Source of the DNA: Nitrospira sp. | GTDB lineage: Bacteria > Nitrospirota > Nitrospiria > Nitrospirales > Nitrospiraceae | Assembly: GCA_015903995.1 (NCBI GenBank) | Contig: JABMDK010000006.1 | Location: 139,273-198,252, forward strand | DNA length: 58,980 nt | Direction of reading: 5' to 3' | Program-made: the position numbers and the translations under genes | Part shown: piece after piece, positions 1 through 8,101 of the stretch | Layout of the letters: each line of letters opens with the position of its first letter | How positions within the stretch are numbered: position 1 is the stretch's first letter | The notes under the pieces: generated by a model | Database searches by the model: none | Seen by the model: only the letters and a program-made list of their open reading frames with translations | What the model was told of the DNA's origin: nothing

Positions 1-119
1 ATCACGATGATGAAGGCCGTGAGCTGCATAATCGAGCCGACGTGCCCGCCTTCGAGTATCTGGCCTCCGATAATGGAGCCCAACGCCAGCACCAGCCCGA
101 GTATGGTGGCAATATCCAT
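1..119 (-). CDS. motA: Flagellar motor stator protein MotA, N-terminal fragment
   Basis: Only the first ~39 codons lie in the window; the gene runs off the left edge. The reading begins MDIATILGLVLALGSIIGG and continues with an ILEGGH segment, which matches the first membrane helix and following turn of MotA/PomA stator proteins. MotA forms the proton- or sodium-conducting stator with MotB in the inner membrane and drives rotor torque. The ATG lies 12 nt after the cheZ stop, so it is the third gene of a cheY-cheZ-motA unit. The Shine-Dalgarno sequence is weak, suggesting coupling to cheZ translation. The identity rests on a short N-terminus plus context. Confidence 0.8.
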   Translation of the reverse strand, partial: MDIATILGLVLALGSIIGGQILEGGHVGSIMQLTAFIIV

Positions 120-131
120 GATGCGAGCGCC

Positions 132-719
132 TCATTTAAACCCGAATTGAGCCAGGATATCGTCGGCGACTTTCTGCTTCATGGCCGTCGTTTTCGACTC
201 TTCGAGTTGTTTGAGCAGATCGCTCGTTTGACCAACAGCACCGATTGCCTCGCCCTTCTGCTCCAGGCCGAAGACCACGACGAGTTTCATCAGCTTGTCC
301 TGTACTTCATCAAGAATCGTCACCAACTTCTTGACTCGTTGCGCGACCAAATCCTGAAAGGACAGCGCGGTCATGATCTCCGTCAGGTGTTTGCCGTCTT
401 CCGCCATGGTCATGGTCGCCTTCTCAAGACGTTCCGCAAGCTTGATGCAATCGATCGCCTGCAACGTCTCTGTAACCGCACGCAGATCCTTAGCGATACG
501 ATCACGATTATCTTGGATCAACTCGGTCAGTCGCATGACTTCCAGCGTGCCGTCTTCCGTCATCTTATTCAAATCGCACAAGTGGGATGTGGCGGACGGT
601 AGTTGCGTACTGCTGGACATGATCTGCGGACCGACCTCCGAGATCGCCTTCGTCGCATTTTCTACGAAACGGGCCAACTCTCCGAGCTCTTCGTACAACT
701 TATATCCTTGACTTTGCAC
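132..719 (-). CDS. cheZ: Chemotaxis protein phosphatase CheZ (GTG start)
   Basis: A 195-residue, mostly helical protein that dephosphorylates CheY-P in the cytoplasm. Residues 121-127 read FQDLVAQ, matching the CheZ active-site segment; Asp123 and Gln127 stand in the i/i+4 positions of the E. coli catalytic Asp and Gln. The C-terminus (VADDILAQFGF) matches the amphipathic CheY-P-binding tail of CheZ. The start is GTG: the purine-rich GGGAGG lies about 5 nt upstream, and an in-frame stop follows shortly before it. It is shorter than E. coli CheZ (214 aa) but has both functional ends. It lies between cheY and motA on the same strand. Confidence 0.9.
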   Translation of the reverse strand: MQSQGYKLYEELGELARFVENATKAISEVGPQIMSSSTQLPSATSHLCDLNKMTEDGTLEVMRLTELIQDNRDRIAKDLRAVTETLQAIDCIKLAERLEKATMTMAEDGKHLTEIMTALSFQDLVAQRVKKLVTILDEVQDKLMKLVVVFGLEQKGEAIGAVGQTSDLLKQLEESKTTAMKQKVADDILAQFGFK

Positions 720-768
720 ATGGCCTCCCTCGGTACGGATTCATGCGACCATCTCCCCGAATCACAGG

Positions 769-1149
769 CTACTTGAAAATCTTCCCCATCTTTTCCTGCA
801 ACGTCTCAGCCGTAAACGGTTTCACGATGTAATTGCTCACTCCGGCCTGAACCGCCTCGACTAAGTTGCTTTGCTGCGCCTCGGCCGTCACCATCAAGAC
901 GGGGAGGGCTTTGAGCTGAGCATCCGCCCGAATCGCCCGGAGCATATCGATGCCCGTCATAACCGGCATGTTCCAGTCGGACACGACGAAGCCGAACGTA
1001 TCGGCCTTCAGCTTTTGCAGCGCCTCTTGTCCGTTTTCCGCTTCGTCGATATTGCTGAACCCCAATTGCTTCAGAATATTCTTGATGATTCTCCTCATCG
1101 TCACCATGTCATCGACCACGAGAATCTTCATATTCGGATCGGCTGGCAT
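769..1149 (-). CDS. cheY: Chemotaxis response regulator CheY
   Basis: A single receiver domain of 126 residues with no output domain. The acidic pair Asp13/Asp14, phospho-acceptor Asp58 (VSDWNMP), Thr88 (MVTAE) and Lys110 (VKPF) are all present. Phosphorylated CheY binds the flagellar switch to change rotation; CheZ, encoded next, removes the phosphate. The ATG at 1149 has AAAGGAG 6-7 nt upstream; an internal Met7 is a less likely start. A sigma28-type promoter candidate lies about 100 nt upstream (1252-1279), fitting late flagellar control. The pairing cheY-cheZ-motA supports the call. Confidence 0.95.
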   Translation of the reverse strand: MPADPNMKILVVDDMVTMRRIIKNILKQLGFSNIDEAENGQEALQKLKADTFGFVVSDWNMPVMTGIDMLRAIRADAQLKALPVLMVTAEAQQSNLVEAVQAGVSNYIVKPFTAETLQEKMGKIFK

Positions 1150-1470
1150 ACGGTCTCCTTTCTCTTACTCCACTCACACAACGGCGATCACGCATGGTCT
1201 GCTCGTGGCGGGATGGCCAGCCCGTTCTCCTGTCCCTCGGCACCTCATCAGATATCGGCACATTCGCCCAGCGACCTGAGTCGGAACGACTCGCCTCATG
1301 GATGCTTTCAGCATATGGACGGGATTTGATCGACGTGCGTGGAGGAAGGCGTATTCTTGAGCGGTGCTCTCCGGTCTGATCATGCCCACCACTCATGACC
1401 ATGGCGCCTTGCCGTCTGAGAGATGGAACCTCGAGTCCTTCTGCCGATCACCCAGGCGGCCACTCGCCGG
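1150..1470. other. 321-nt intergenic stretch upstream of cheY
   Basis: No convincing gene is seen. Short overlapping frames on both strands are Arg/Ser-rich and lack good ribosome sites. It holds the candidate sigma28 promoter at 1252-1279, a short perfect inverted repeat (GAGTCG-GAA-CGACTC, 1278-1292) overlapping its -35 end, and a 5-bp inverted repeat at 1302-1314. No T-rich terminator is visible behind the HTH gene. Confidence 0.5.
1252..1279 (-). promoter_or_regulatory. Candidate sigma28 promoter for cheY-cheZ-motA
   Basis: On the minus strand: -35 TCAGGTCG, 12-nt spacer, -10 GCCGATAT. The -10 is a near match to the sigma28 consensus GCCGATAA; the -35 is weak. The spacer equals that of the stronger candidates in this window. 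It would give a leader of roughly 95 nt before the cheY ATG. Confidence 0.4.
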
Positions 1471-1704
1471 TCACGAACCTTGTCGAGACCGACCATGCAT
1501 CCACTCATGGATATCACGGCGAAGGAACCGCCAGTGCTTTCCGATTTTTGACGCAGGCAATTCACCGACTCGGGCGAGCTTATAGACGGTGGACTTCGGT
1601 ACCCGGAGAAACCGAGCCACCTCCATCACCGTGAGAATTTCTCCCTCCCGTGCGGTGACCTCCTCGGTCTGAATCGCTGTTGCTGTAGATAGTTCATTAT
1701 TCAT
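1471..1704 (-). CDS. Small excisionase-type helix-turn-helix DNA-binding protein
   Basis: A 77-residue protein whose core (EILTVMEVARFLRV then STVYKLARVGELPASKIGKHWRF) matches the HTH_17/MerR-like excisionase-family DNA-binding fold: a helix-turn-helix, a GxLPxxKxGxxWRF wing, and an arginine-rich end. It probably binds DNA as a small transcription regulator; the target is unknown. A longer frame starting at 1815 has GGAG upstream, but its extra 37 residues are low-complexity Arg/Ser-rich. A strong sigma28-type promoter ends only about 10 nt before the ATG at 1704, which argues for the short form. It is transcribed divergently from the MinD-like gene at 1884. Confidence 0.72.
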   Translation of the reverse strand: MNNELSTATAIQTEEVTAREGEILTVMEVARFLRVPKSTVYKLARVGELPASKIGKHWRFLRRDIHEWMHGRSRQGS

Positions 1705-1714
1705 GACGACTGAG

Positions 1715-1742
1715 GTATCGGTGTGGCGGTTTGAAAACTTGA
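1715..1742 (-). promoter_or_regulatory. Sigma28-type promoter for the HTH gene
   Basis: Minus strand: -35 TCAAGTTT, 12-nt spacer, -10 ACCGATAC. This is one of the best matches in the window and has the same layout as the flgM and HD-GYP sites. The expected transcript start is only a few bases before the ATG at 1704, so the mRNA would be leaderless or nearly so. Confidence 0.6.
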
Positions 1743-1883
1743 GCACCCGATGGGAGCGAATCTTGGCCTGCAGCCTTCGCGTCACGCTCGTTCTACGCGG
1801 AGACCTGCTGTCCATTCATGTTTCTCCACGAGCGACCGACAAAGGATGTGCGACTGGGCCTCAACCAATAGGAACTGAACACA

Positions 1884-2783
1884 ATGGCGCGTGTGATTTC
1901 GGTCGCGTCGGGAAAAGGCGGGGTCGGGAAGAGTGTGGTGTCGGCCAATTTGGCGCTCGTCTTGGCACGAAAGGGGAACCAGGTGGTGCTCGCAGACCTC
2001 GACGTCGGCGGCGCCGACGCGCATGTGCTGGTCGGCCTGCTCAACCCACCGCTGACCCTGACCGACTTCCTCAACCACCGCGTCGAGCGGCTGGATGATC
2101 TGGCGCAACCGCTCCCCCTTCACCCGAACTTGCGGATTATTCCCGGCACCGGCGACACTTTGGCGACGGCCAACATGTCCTATTCACAGAAGAAGCGCCT
2201 GATCCGGAATTTCCAGGATATCCGCGCGGACGTGATCGTCGTCGATATCGGAGCAGGCGCGAGTTATCATACCCTGGATTTTTTCCTCATGGCCGACCAT
2301 CACGTCGCGGTCGCAACCCCGGACCCCACCTCCGTCCTGGATCTCTACCGGTTTCTCAAGCTGGCGGCGATTCGTCGTGTTTTGTCGCTGTTCGTGATGC
2401 GGAATGTGATGGCGGAAGGTCTTGCGAACCGGGATTACAGCAGCGTGGAAGAAGTGTTGGATGTCGCGGGCAAGACGGATGAATCCGGTCGCGCGATCGC
2501 AGAAACCACCCTGCGGGCGTTTCAGCCGACGCTCATCCTCAATCGCGTATCGGGACGCGCGCGCGTCAACGTGCTCCAGCTGAGGAAACTGCTGAAAGAG
2601 TACGTGGGCGGCGACTTGACCTTGCTTGGAGAAATTCCGGACGACCCTGCGATGGAACAAGCGGTCCGCGCCTATGTCCCCGTGGTTCAGCACGCTCCGT
2701 CTTCTCCGGCCGCCGTGGCGTTGGTGAAAACGAGTGAGATGCTGCTTCAGCTCCTTACCAGCCCTCCTGTCCAAGCGGCATAG
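1884..2783 (+). CDS. MinD/ParA-like P-loop ATPase (FleN/FlhG-related)
   Basis: A 299-residue deviant Walker ATPase. Residues 9-17 read SGKGGVGKS, the deviant Walker A with the signature lysine, followed by LADLDVGGADAH (Walker A' region) and VVDIGAGASYHTLDFF (Walker B). A segment at ~170-215 (NVMAEGLANRDYSSVEEVL) is an insertion absent from FlhG at 52945. Such ATPases act as spatial or regulatory switches on membranes or pole complexes; the exact role here is unknown. It is the only plus-strand gene in the left part of the window and diverges from a flagellar-type HTH gene. TAGGA lies 9-10 nt upstream of the ATG. It could be a second number regulator or a partition-like protein. Confidence 0.85.
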   Translation: MARVISVASGKGGVGKSVVSANLALVLARKGNQVVLADLDVGGADAHVLVGLLNPPLTLTDFLNHRVERLDDLAQPLPLHPNLRIIPGTGDTLATANMSYSQKKRLIRNFQDIRADVIVVDIGAGASYHTLDFFLMADHHVAVATPDPTSVLDLYRFLKLAAIRRVLSLFVMRNVMAEGLANRDYSSVEEVLDVAGKTDESGRAIAETTLRAFQPTLILNRVSGRARVNVLQLRKLLKEYVGGDLTLLGEIPDDPAMEQAVRAYVPVVQHAPSSPAAVALVKTSEMLLQLLTSPPVQAA

Positions 2784-2809
2784 CCGCCATTTTCACGATT
2801 GCTTGGGTG

Positions 2810-3445
2810 TTACGCAGTTGCGGCCCGGCGGGCTCTCAATCGCTCGGCCTGCGTATGGAGGATGTGGCGGATCAGATATTCCTGATCGTCGGGCTTCAGA
2901 TCCACGAATTCGGTGGCGAGGACAAACGCGAGTCCGTCTGTCTGAGGGACGGAACGAATGACTTTGACCACAGCCTGGATAAGCCTGAACGGCGGAAGAA
3001 TCATTTTGATCGCGAGCTGGTCACCGGCGGCGAACTCCCGAGAGGAAATGAACCCCATGCCTCCCGCGCTCAGATTGACATCGGTCGGTCGCGCCATCGT
3101 GACACTTGCCGGATGCGTCATCGCCAAAGAGTTGAGAATGACTTCAAGCACGTAGTCGACTTTCATGATCCAGGGAAGCACCGGTGAGCCGATCAGCGAC
3201 TCGCCCGTGCGCGCGAGCAGATCCGCTGTCGGTTGCGTGACGACTGCAGAGATCATCTCCGGAGTGGTGTTGGCTGTTTCGATCGGAACGGCGGTTCCCG
3301 GCTCGGCCAGCACCCGATATTCCATCAGCACCCGATCGTCGATTCTGATCCATTCTCGCCGTTCATCGACGGCGCTCGTGGATGGGATCGACGATGTCGT
3401 AACCGAAGCTGCCATGGTCAGATCACGTTCAAGGTTAGGCGGCAC
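2810..3445 (-). CDS. PilZ-domain protein (probable c-di-GMP receptor)
   Basis: A 211-residue protein. The c-di-GMP signature is split as RREWIR (~29-34, the RxxxR arm) and DVNLSAGGMGF (~127-137, the D/NxSxxG element), spaced further apart than in minimal PilZ domains. The C-terminal half has the beta-barrel pattern (PPFRLIQAVVKVIR). No membrane segment is present. PilZ proteins bind c-di-GMP and change motility or secretion. The start at 3445 overlaps the end of the GGDEF-like gene by 11 nt, so the two are translationally linked; Met11 (3415) is an alternative start. It is the last gene of the fliC-fliT unit and converges with the MinD-like gene. Confidence 0.8.
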   Translation of the reverse strand: MPPNLERDLTMAASVTTSSIPSTSAVDERREWIRIDDRVLMEYRVLAEPGTAVPIETANTTPEMISAVVTQPTADLLARTGESLIGSPVLPWIMKVDYVLEVILNSLAMTHPASVTMARPTDVNLSAGGMGFISSREFAAGDQLAIKMILPPFRLIQAVVKVIRSVPQTDGLAFVLATEFVDLKPDDQEYLIRHILHTQAERLRARRAATA

Positions 3446-4589
3446 AACTCAGTGTCACAGCACACGCGACTCCCGGCGGGTTCGTGGCATGAAAGACCAC
3501 GCGGTTCCGTCCTTGAGCCTTCGCATCATTCAGGGCGGCATCGCCGACCATCATCCACTCTGCAATGGACACTACCGTGGCATCCGGAACCGCAGCCAAA
3601 CCGATACTGGCCGTGGTACGGACCTGCCCGTCCTCGATCGCAAAGGGGTATCGCTCAACACACTCTCGCAGCCGCTCCGCAAGTGCGCGCGCCTGTTGCC
3701 TGTCGGTGTGAGGCAACACGACCGCAAAGGTGTTGCCTCTGTATCGTCCGACGATATCGCTGTCGCGCACCGTCCCTCGTATCAGATCGGCTGCCATCTT
3801 GAGCACGTGATCCCCGGCTGCGTGGCCGAGTCGGTCATTGACGATCCTGAAGAAATCCAAGTCCAGCAGCAGCAGACAGGCCGGCACGCCATAGCGAAGC
3901 CCGACGCTCAACTCCCGCATCAACGCACGCTCGAAGGCGTGAGAATTGAGCAGGTCCGTGAGCGGATCGTGAAGCGCCATCGCTCTCGCCTGCTGTTGCG
4001 TCTGGGCATGACGGAGAGCCAGAGACAGCGACGCACCGACCGTCTCAAGTGCTTCCCGTTCACGTGGAGTAAACCGATCCTGATCTTTCATCTGAACAAG
4101 CAGAAGGCCGGTCTCCTCAGCCCCGAGAGCAAGTGATACCTCCTCTCCGAGCGTGGCATCCTGTTCTTGTATGGCGTGTTGCGATGCCGACGGTGGAACA
4201 AGTCGAAGATGCCGTGAACGGCCGCCCCGAGGAGGAGCGCTTGATTCAGCATCGTGAGAAGGAGACTGGCCGAGTCTACGCAGCAAATACCGGCGTGCCT
4301 GCGCCTCCCGTTCCCGATTCTGGGGATCCGACCAGATCCAGGCTTGGGTGCGCTGCGATCGGGCGACTCCGACCAGAGCAGGATCGATCAGGGACTGCAA
4401 TCCTTTCACCAGAACCTTGATGATCCCGTCTTCATCTGATGAGGAGGCCAGCGCATCGGTCAGACGATGCAGCGCGGTCAATCTTTGATGGGAGTGTTGG
4501 AGTTCATCCTGCGCATGCACCAATTCGCGCGTGACCCGGGCCAACTCATCGGATAACCTGCTCGCGTCTGAGACTGTCTGCTTGGCCAT
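3435..4589 (-). CDS. GAF-like sensor with degenerate GGDEF domain
   Basis: 384 residues: an N-terminal coiled coil (~8-45), a GAF-like sensory region (~45-195), then a GGDEF fold (~205-370). The metal-binding stretch LLDLDFFRIVND (~241-252) is kept, but the active-site loop reads RGNTF at 284-288 instead of GGDEF, so the catalytic Glu and the substrate-binding Gly/Asp are lost. Synthesis of c-di-GMP is therefore unlikely; a binding or scaffolding role is more plausible. AGGAG lies 7 nt before the ATG. It follows fliT and overlaps the PilZ gene, which may be its signalling partner. Confidence 0.85.
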   Translation of the reverse strand: MAKQTVSDASRLSDELARVTRELVHAQDELQHSHQRLTALHRLTDALASSSDEDGIIKVLVKGLQSLIDPALVGVARSQRTQAWIWSDPQNREREAQARRYLLRRLGQSPSHDAESSAPPRGGRSRHLRLVPPSASQHAIQEQDATLGEEVSLALGAEETGLLLVQMKDQDRFTPREREALETVGASLSLALRHAQTQQQARAMALHDPLTDLLNSHAFERALMRELSVGLRYGVPACLLLLDLDFFRIVNDRLGHAAGDHVLKMAADLIRGTVRDSDIVGRYRGNTFAVVLPHTDRQQARALAERLRECVERYPFAIEDGQVRTTASIGLAAVPDATVVSIAEWMMVGDAALNDAKAQGRNRVVFHATNPPGVACAVTLSCAA

Positions 4590-4609
4590 CGTCCGCTCCT
4601 GCCCCTCTG

Positions 4610-4936
4610 CTACGCCGTCCTGGATATGGTCACAAAGGGCAAAGACTGTCCCTCTAGTCGTTGATGGAGGCCTTGAAGGCGCTGTCTGGTCGCTGTCGCC
4701 TCTCCCAATAACGACACCAGCACGGCTTGTACGGTATGCACACGATCGCGGATCTGTCCATCAAGCTTCAGCAAATCACTCGCCTCTCGGATCGGTGTTT
4801 GGCTGGTCGCCAAGAGAGCACCTCGCTCACCATAACATTGAGCCACGATATCCCATTGTCCACGTTCCGCCGCCTCCACCGCAGTCTGCGTGAGTCTCAC
4901 GATGTCCGTCTGACTCTTCATCCCCGTGGAGTTCAT
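4610..4936 (-). CDS. fliT: FliT-like flagellar export chaperone
   Basis: A 108-residue, all-helical protein with no recognised catalytic motif. Its ATG overlaps the fliS stop as ATGA, the usual position and coupling of fliT behind fliS. FliT binds the FliD cap protein and keeps it soluble for export, and in enterics also modulates FlhDC. Sequence similarity among FliT proteins is low, so the assignment rests mainly on size, helical character and location next to fliD-fliS. Confidence 0.65.
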   Translation of the reverse strand: MNSTGMKSQTDIVRLTQTAVEAAERGQWDIVAQCYGERGALLATSQTPIREASDLLKLDGQIRDRVHTVQAVLVSLLGEATATRQRLQGLHQRLEGQSLPFVTISRTA

Positions 4937-5325
4937 CGTACACCGGCCAGTTGACTCTGCTGCACCGCAATCTCACGCCACCCCTCGCGAAGCGTCGTCA
5001 GACAACGGTGCGGACCATCGAGCCGGCGCACATCGTTCCGGGCATTGGCCATGACCAGTTCGCTGAGCATGTACTCATAGAGACGATGCAAGGACCGTGC
5101 GATCTCACCGCCCTGTTCGAAATCGAGGACGCTATTGAGCTCCCCGATGATGGAAATGGCTCGTCCGAGGAACCGGCCTTTTTCCTTCACATCATTGGAC
5201 TCGATCCCGGCCCGGGCAAGTTCAATCGATTGGATGGCGGCGTCATAGAGCAGTACGACGATCTGCACTCTTGACGACGTCATCACCTGTGTCTGCTTGT
5301 ACTGGTTCGTATATTGAGTGAGCAT
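4933..5325 (-). CDS. fliS: Flagellin export chaperone FliS
   Basis: 130 residues, standard FliS length. It begins MLTQYTNQYKQTQVMTSS and continues with QIVVLLYDAAIQSIELA, the typical N-terminal signature of FliS, followed by a helical body with LHRLYEYMLSELVMAN. FliS binds the C-terminal D0 helix of flagellin in the cytoplasm and delivers it to FlhA. AAAGGA precedes the ATG. It lies between fliD and fliT, 21 nt from fliD. Confidence 0.95.
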   Translation of the reverse strand: MLTQYTNQYKQTQVMTSSRVQIVVLLYDAAIQSIELARAGIESNDVKEKGRFLGRAISIIGELNSVLDFEQGGEIARSLHRLYEYMLSELVMANARNDVRRLDGPHRCLTTLREGWREIAVQQSQLAGVR

Positions 5326-5346
5326 AGGTCCTTTCCCTGGACACTC

Positions 5347-6753
5347 CTAGGATTTTTTCGCGAGCGAGGAATTGTTCTGAAGGAAGCTCAACTGACTCTG
5401 GAGTTGTCCAAGCAACCCGTCGAGCGCCGCATACTGCAGGCGAAGCCGCGCTTCATACTGCGCGATGGAATCTTCTTTTCGGGCAATCTCGTCGGTCACA
5501 GTTGAAATCTGATCGGTGAGGCCCTTCTTCCGGAGCGTCAACGCCCCGGATTCAATATCCGCGAGCGAATCCACCGCGGCATTGAGGCGCTGCGCGACCC
5601 CGACGCTGCCGGTTTGAGTGACGAACAGATTCTTGACCGCGGCGTAATTCGAACTCAGTGCCGCGCTCAGCTTGGCATCCTCGACGGTCACCGTGCCGTC
5701 ACGCTCTGTCTTGAACCCGATGTCTCCCACCGACGCATACGTGGTCAATCCCGGCACGGCGGAAGAGAGTGCGCTCCTTGCTTGGCTAAGCACTGTCCGC
5801 ACCGTCGGCTCGTTGAAAAAGATCCCGCCCTCCTTGGTAGCGACGTCATAGGTATTCCGCTCGTTGATGAACGTGACCACCTCATTGTAGGCTGCCGCTA
5901 GATTCTTGATGCCGGTTTGGACCGCCGTCACATCCCGCGAAACATTGACCGACACGGTGTCTGAACTGGTGGTCTTCTTATTCAGCGTCAAAGTCACCCC
6001 GGCAATCGCATCGGTGATGGTGTTACTGCTGCGCTGGAACGTCACCGGGTTGAGCGCGGGATCCCCCACGACGATCACGGCATCTTGTGCCGCTTGCAGG
6101 GTATCGATTCCTCCGGTTCCGCTGCCGTTCAGAAAATCAAGATCGGTGTTGTCCGTCACCAGTGTGATCGCGCTACTGGCGCCGGTGCTGACGGCGGTCA
6201 GCGCCAGACGATACGCAGGAGACGATTCACTCCCCGTATTGATCGCCGAAGCCGTGACGCCGACACCGAGGTCATTGATGGCGGTTTTCAGATCTTCGAT
6301 CGTCGCGGTGGCGCTCAAACTCACGGTTTGATTCGTGCCGCTGCCTACGCGAAAGGTGAACGTCCCCGAGCCTCCGCTCACGATGTCGGTCGTCGTGGAC
6401 GTGACCGCCTTTGCCCCCTTATTCGCAATCTGGTGCGATTGCGCCAGTTGCGTGACCTTGACGGTGTAACTGCCCTGGACGGCCGACGACGATCCCGTCG
6501 CAGCCAGCACGGTAGCGTCGCTGACCGACACGCTGGTACGATCAAAATTGGAGGGCAGACGCAATTTGTCGGCCGCGCTTTGCAGGGCGATCAACTTTGT
6601 GCTCAGTGTGGCATAGTCGGTCGATTTTGAATTGAGCGTGCTCTTTTTGGCCGTGAGTCGCTCCACGGGGATCCGCGACGCTTTGACCAATTGGTCGACC
6701 ACCTGACCGAAGTCCAGTCCGTTTCCCAGACCGCCGAAACTGATCGTCGCCAT
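5347..6753 (-). CDS. fliD: Flagellar filament cap protein FliD (HAP2)
   Basis: 468 residues, within the normal FliD range. The N-terminus (GLGNGLDFGQVVDQLV) and the following helix with LTAKKSTLNSKSTDY match the FliD N-terminal domain. The centre has the Ser/Thr-rich beta modules including a flagellin IN-like segment (~150-180). The C-terminus is a long helix (~400-460) ending in QLQSQLSFLQ. FliD pentamers cap the filament and guide flagellin folding. GAGGAG lies 6 nt before the ATG, and the gene is 20 nt behind flaG. Confidence 0.95.
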   Translation of the reverse strand: MATISFGGLGNGLDFGQVVDQLVKASRIPVERLTAKKSTLNSKSTDYATLSTKLIALQSAADKLRLPSNFDRTSVSVSDATVLAATGSSSAVQGSYTVKVTQLAQSHQIANKGAKAVTSTTTDIVSGGSGTFTFRVGSGTNQTVSLSATATIEDLKTAINDLGVGVTASAINTGSESSPAYRLALTAVSTGASSAITLVTDNTDLDFLNGSGTGGIDTLQAAQDAVIVVGDPALNPVTFQRSSNTITDAIAGVTLTLNKKTTSSDTVSVNVSRDVTAVQTGIKNLAAAYNEVVTFINERNTYDVATKEGGIFFNEPTVRTVLSQARSALSSAVPGLTTYASVGDIGFKTERDGTVTVEDAKLSAALSSNYAAVKNLFVTQTGSVGVAQRLNAAVDSLADIESGALTLRKKGLTDQISTVTDEIARKEDSIAQYEARLRLQYAALDGLLGQLQSQLSFLQNNSSLAKKS

Positions 6754-6773
6754 ACGCGCTCCTCTCGATCGCC

Positions 6774-7136
6774 CTACCCCTGCTCCTGCAGCAGCACCCC
6801 CTTCGGGCTCGACAGGTACTTTGCCAACTCCAGCAACTCTTCGGGTGGAATCTGGCGGATCAACTCGCCGGACTCTTGTTCGACCACCTTCACGACGACA
6901 CGTTCGGTTTCATCATCCACTCTGATCCTGAGCTGCGGATTCGACAGACTCAGGACCTCGTTGACTCTCGTCGCCGCCTGTTCGATTTTGGATCGCTCGG
7001 CAGATGCCTGGTCAGGTGACCGCTCTTCTGCATCCTCTTGTCTTGCCTTCGGCTTTTGCCTCACCGCACCCGCTGGTTCTTCCCCGCGTGTACGTTCGAC
7101 CCGAAGATCTGCCTTTGGTGTAACGCTGTGTATCAT
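6774..7136 (-). CDS. flaG: FlaG family protein
   Basis: 120 residues. The first ~55 are charged and unstructured. The C-terminal half (NPQLRIRVDDETERVVVKVV followed by SGELIRQIPPEELLELA) is the FlaG domain signature. FlaG proteins are encoded next to flagellin and FliD and influence filament length; the mechanism is unsettled. GGAGG lies 6-7 nt before the ATG. The gene sits between fliC and fliD, separated from fliC by a hairpin (7163-7192). Confidence 0.92.
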   Translation of the reverse strand: MIHSVTPKADLRVERTRGEEPAGAVRQKPKARQEDAEERSPDQASAERSKIEQAATRVNEVLSLSNPQLRIRVDDETERVVVKVVEQESGELIRQIPPEELLELAKYLSSPKGVLLQEQG

Positions 7137-7162
7137 GGCAGCCTCCGCACAAATTTACCGGT

Positions 7163-7192
7163 GCCGCGCCCCCCATGAAAAGGAGGCGCGGC
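7163..7192 (-). other. Hairpin between fliC and flaG
   Basis: A perfect 8-bp GC stem (GCCGCGCC / GGCGCGGC) closes a 14-nt loop just after the fliC stop. There is no T-run behind it on the minus strand, so it is more likely a partial terminator or mRNA-end stabiliser that lets abundant fliC mRNA accumulate over flaG-fliD than a full terminator. Confidence 0.5.
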
Positions 7193-7207
7193 CCCGATGG
7201 CCAGTGA

Positions 7208-8032
7208 TTACTGGAGCAACGCCAGTGCCTGTTGCGGCAGTGTATTCGCCTGCGCGAGCACGGCGATACCCGCCTGCACCAGAACCTGGTTTTTGGTGAA
7301 TTGCGAGGTCTCGTAGGCAATGTCCGCATCGCGGATTCGCGATTCGGCTGCCGTCAGATTCTCGCTCGACACCTCGAGGTTCGCGATCGTCGCTTCAAAC
7401 CTATTCTGGAGCGACCCATACTCGGCGCGAGCGGTTGCCACGGAGCTGATGGCGCTGTCGATATTGCTCAACGCGCTCTGCGCGTTGTTCGCCGAGGACA
7501 CGTTCACGCTGCTGATACCCAGCGCAGAAATCGTCAGCTGGTTCAGGTCCATCGACAACGTGTTGCCTGTTCCGCTCTTGAATCCGACCTGGATGCTGAA
7601 GCTGATCGAGCTCCCGCTGGTCAAGGCTTGTCCGTTGAACTCCGTCACCTGCGCAATACGGTCGATTTCCGAACGCAGCGCCAAGAACTCCTGATCGATG
7701 TACGACCGTTCGGTGGCGCCCACCGTGCCGCTGGACGACTGCGACGCCAGTTCCCGAAGCCGGCCCAATAAGTTTCCGATCGTGGCGGCCGCTCCGTCGG
7801 CGATCTGCGTCAAACTGATGCCGTCCGAAGAGTTCCGAACAGCCTGGTTGATGCTGCGAATGTGCGCCCGCAAGGTTTCGGATAATCCGAGACCGGCCGC
7901 GTCGTCGGCGGCGCGAGTGATGCGAAGGCCGGATGAGAGACGCTCGACCGAGCGGCCCAAGCTTGCCGTGCTCACACCCAAATTGCGCTGGGCCGAGATG
8001 GATGCGGGGTTGTTGTTGACAATAATTGCCAT
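7208..8032 (-). CDS. fliC: Flagellin FliC
   Basis: 274 residues, a short flagellin made of D0/D1 helices with little D2/D3. The N-terminus (MAIIVNNNPASISAQRNL, then LSSGLRITRAADDAAGL) and C-terminus (AESRIRDADIAYETS, ending QQALALLQ) are diagnostic. The middle (~140-205) is rich in Ser and Thr, which could carry O-glycans. AAGGAGG lies 8 nt before the ATG. The gene has its own sigma28 promoter and a ~95-nt leader with hairpin and GGA motifs. It lies directly downstream of the glycosylation island, which suggests modification of this protein. Only one flagellin gene is seen in the window. Confidence 0.97.
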   Translation of the reverse strand: MAIIVNNNPASISAQRNLGVSTASLGRSVERLSSGLRITRAADDAAGLGLSETLRAHIRSINQAVRNSSDGISLTQIADGAAATIGNLLGRLRELASQSSSGTVGATERSYIDQEFLALRSEIDRIAQVTEFNGQALTSGSSISFSIQVGFKSGTGNTLSMDLNQLTISALGISSVNVSSANNAQSALSNIDSAISSVATARAEYGSLQNRFEATIANLEVSSENLTAAESRIRDADIAYETSQFTKNQVLVQAGIAVLAQANTLPQQALALLQ

Positions 8033-8038
8033 AGCCCA

Positions 8039-8090
8039 TTCCTCCTTGAGACAAAAACTTGATCAGCCTGTTCGCTTCCGGCATCCGTGC
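8039..8090 (-). promoter_or_regulatory. Candidate CsrA-binding sites in the fliC leader
   Basis: The minus-strand leader carries GCACGGATGC (8081-8090), close to the CsrA core ACARGGAUGU, a second GGA at 8077-8079, and the ribosome site CAAGGAGGAA (8039-8048). A site at the Shine-Dalgarno plus one ~35 nt upstream is the layout of CsrA repression of flagellin mRNA known for Bacillus hag. csrA and fliW are both in this window. Binding is inferred. Confidence 0.4.
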
Positions 8091-8101
8091 AGAAGCGCGT
8101 G

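Noticed and set aside
1109-1402. 97-codon minus frame between cheY and the HTH gene
   Set aside because: Arg/Ser-rich, overlaps cheY in another frame, no ribosome site.
3165-4136. 323-codon plus-strand frame opposite the PilZ and GGDEF-like genes
   Set aside because: Shadow of two recognisable domains on the minus strand; no ribosome site or motif.
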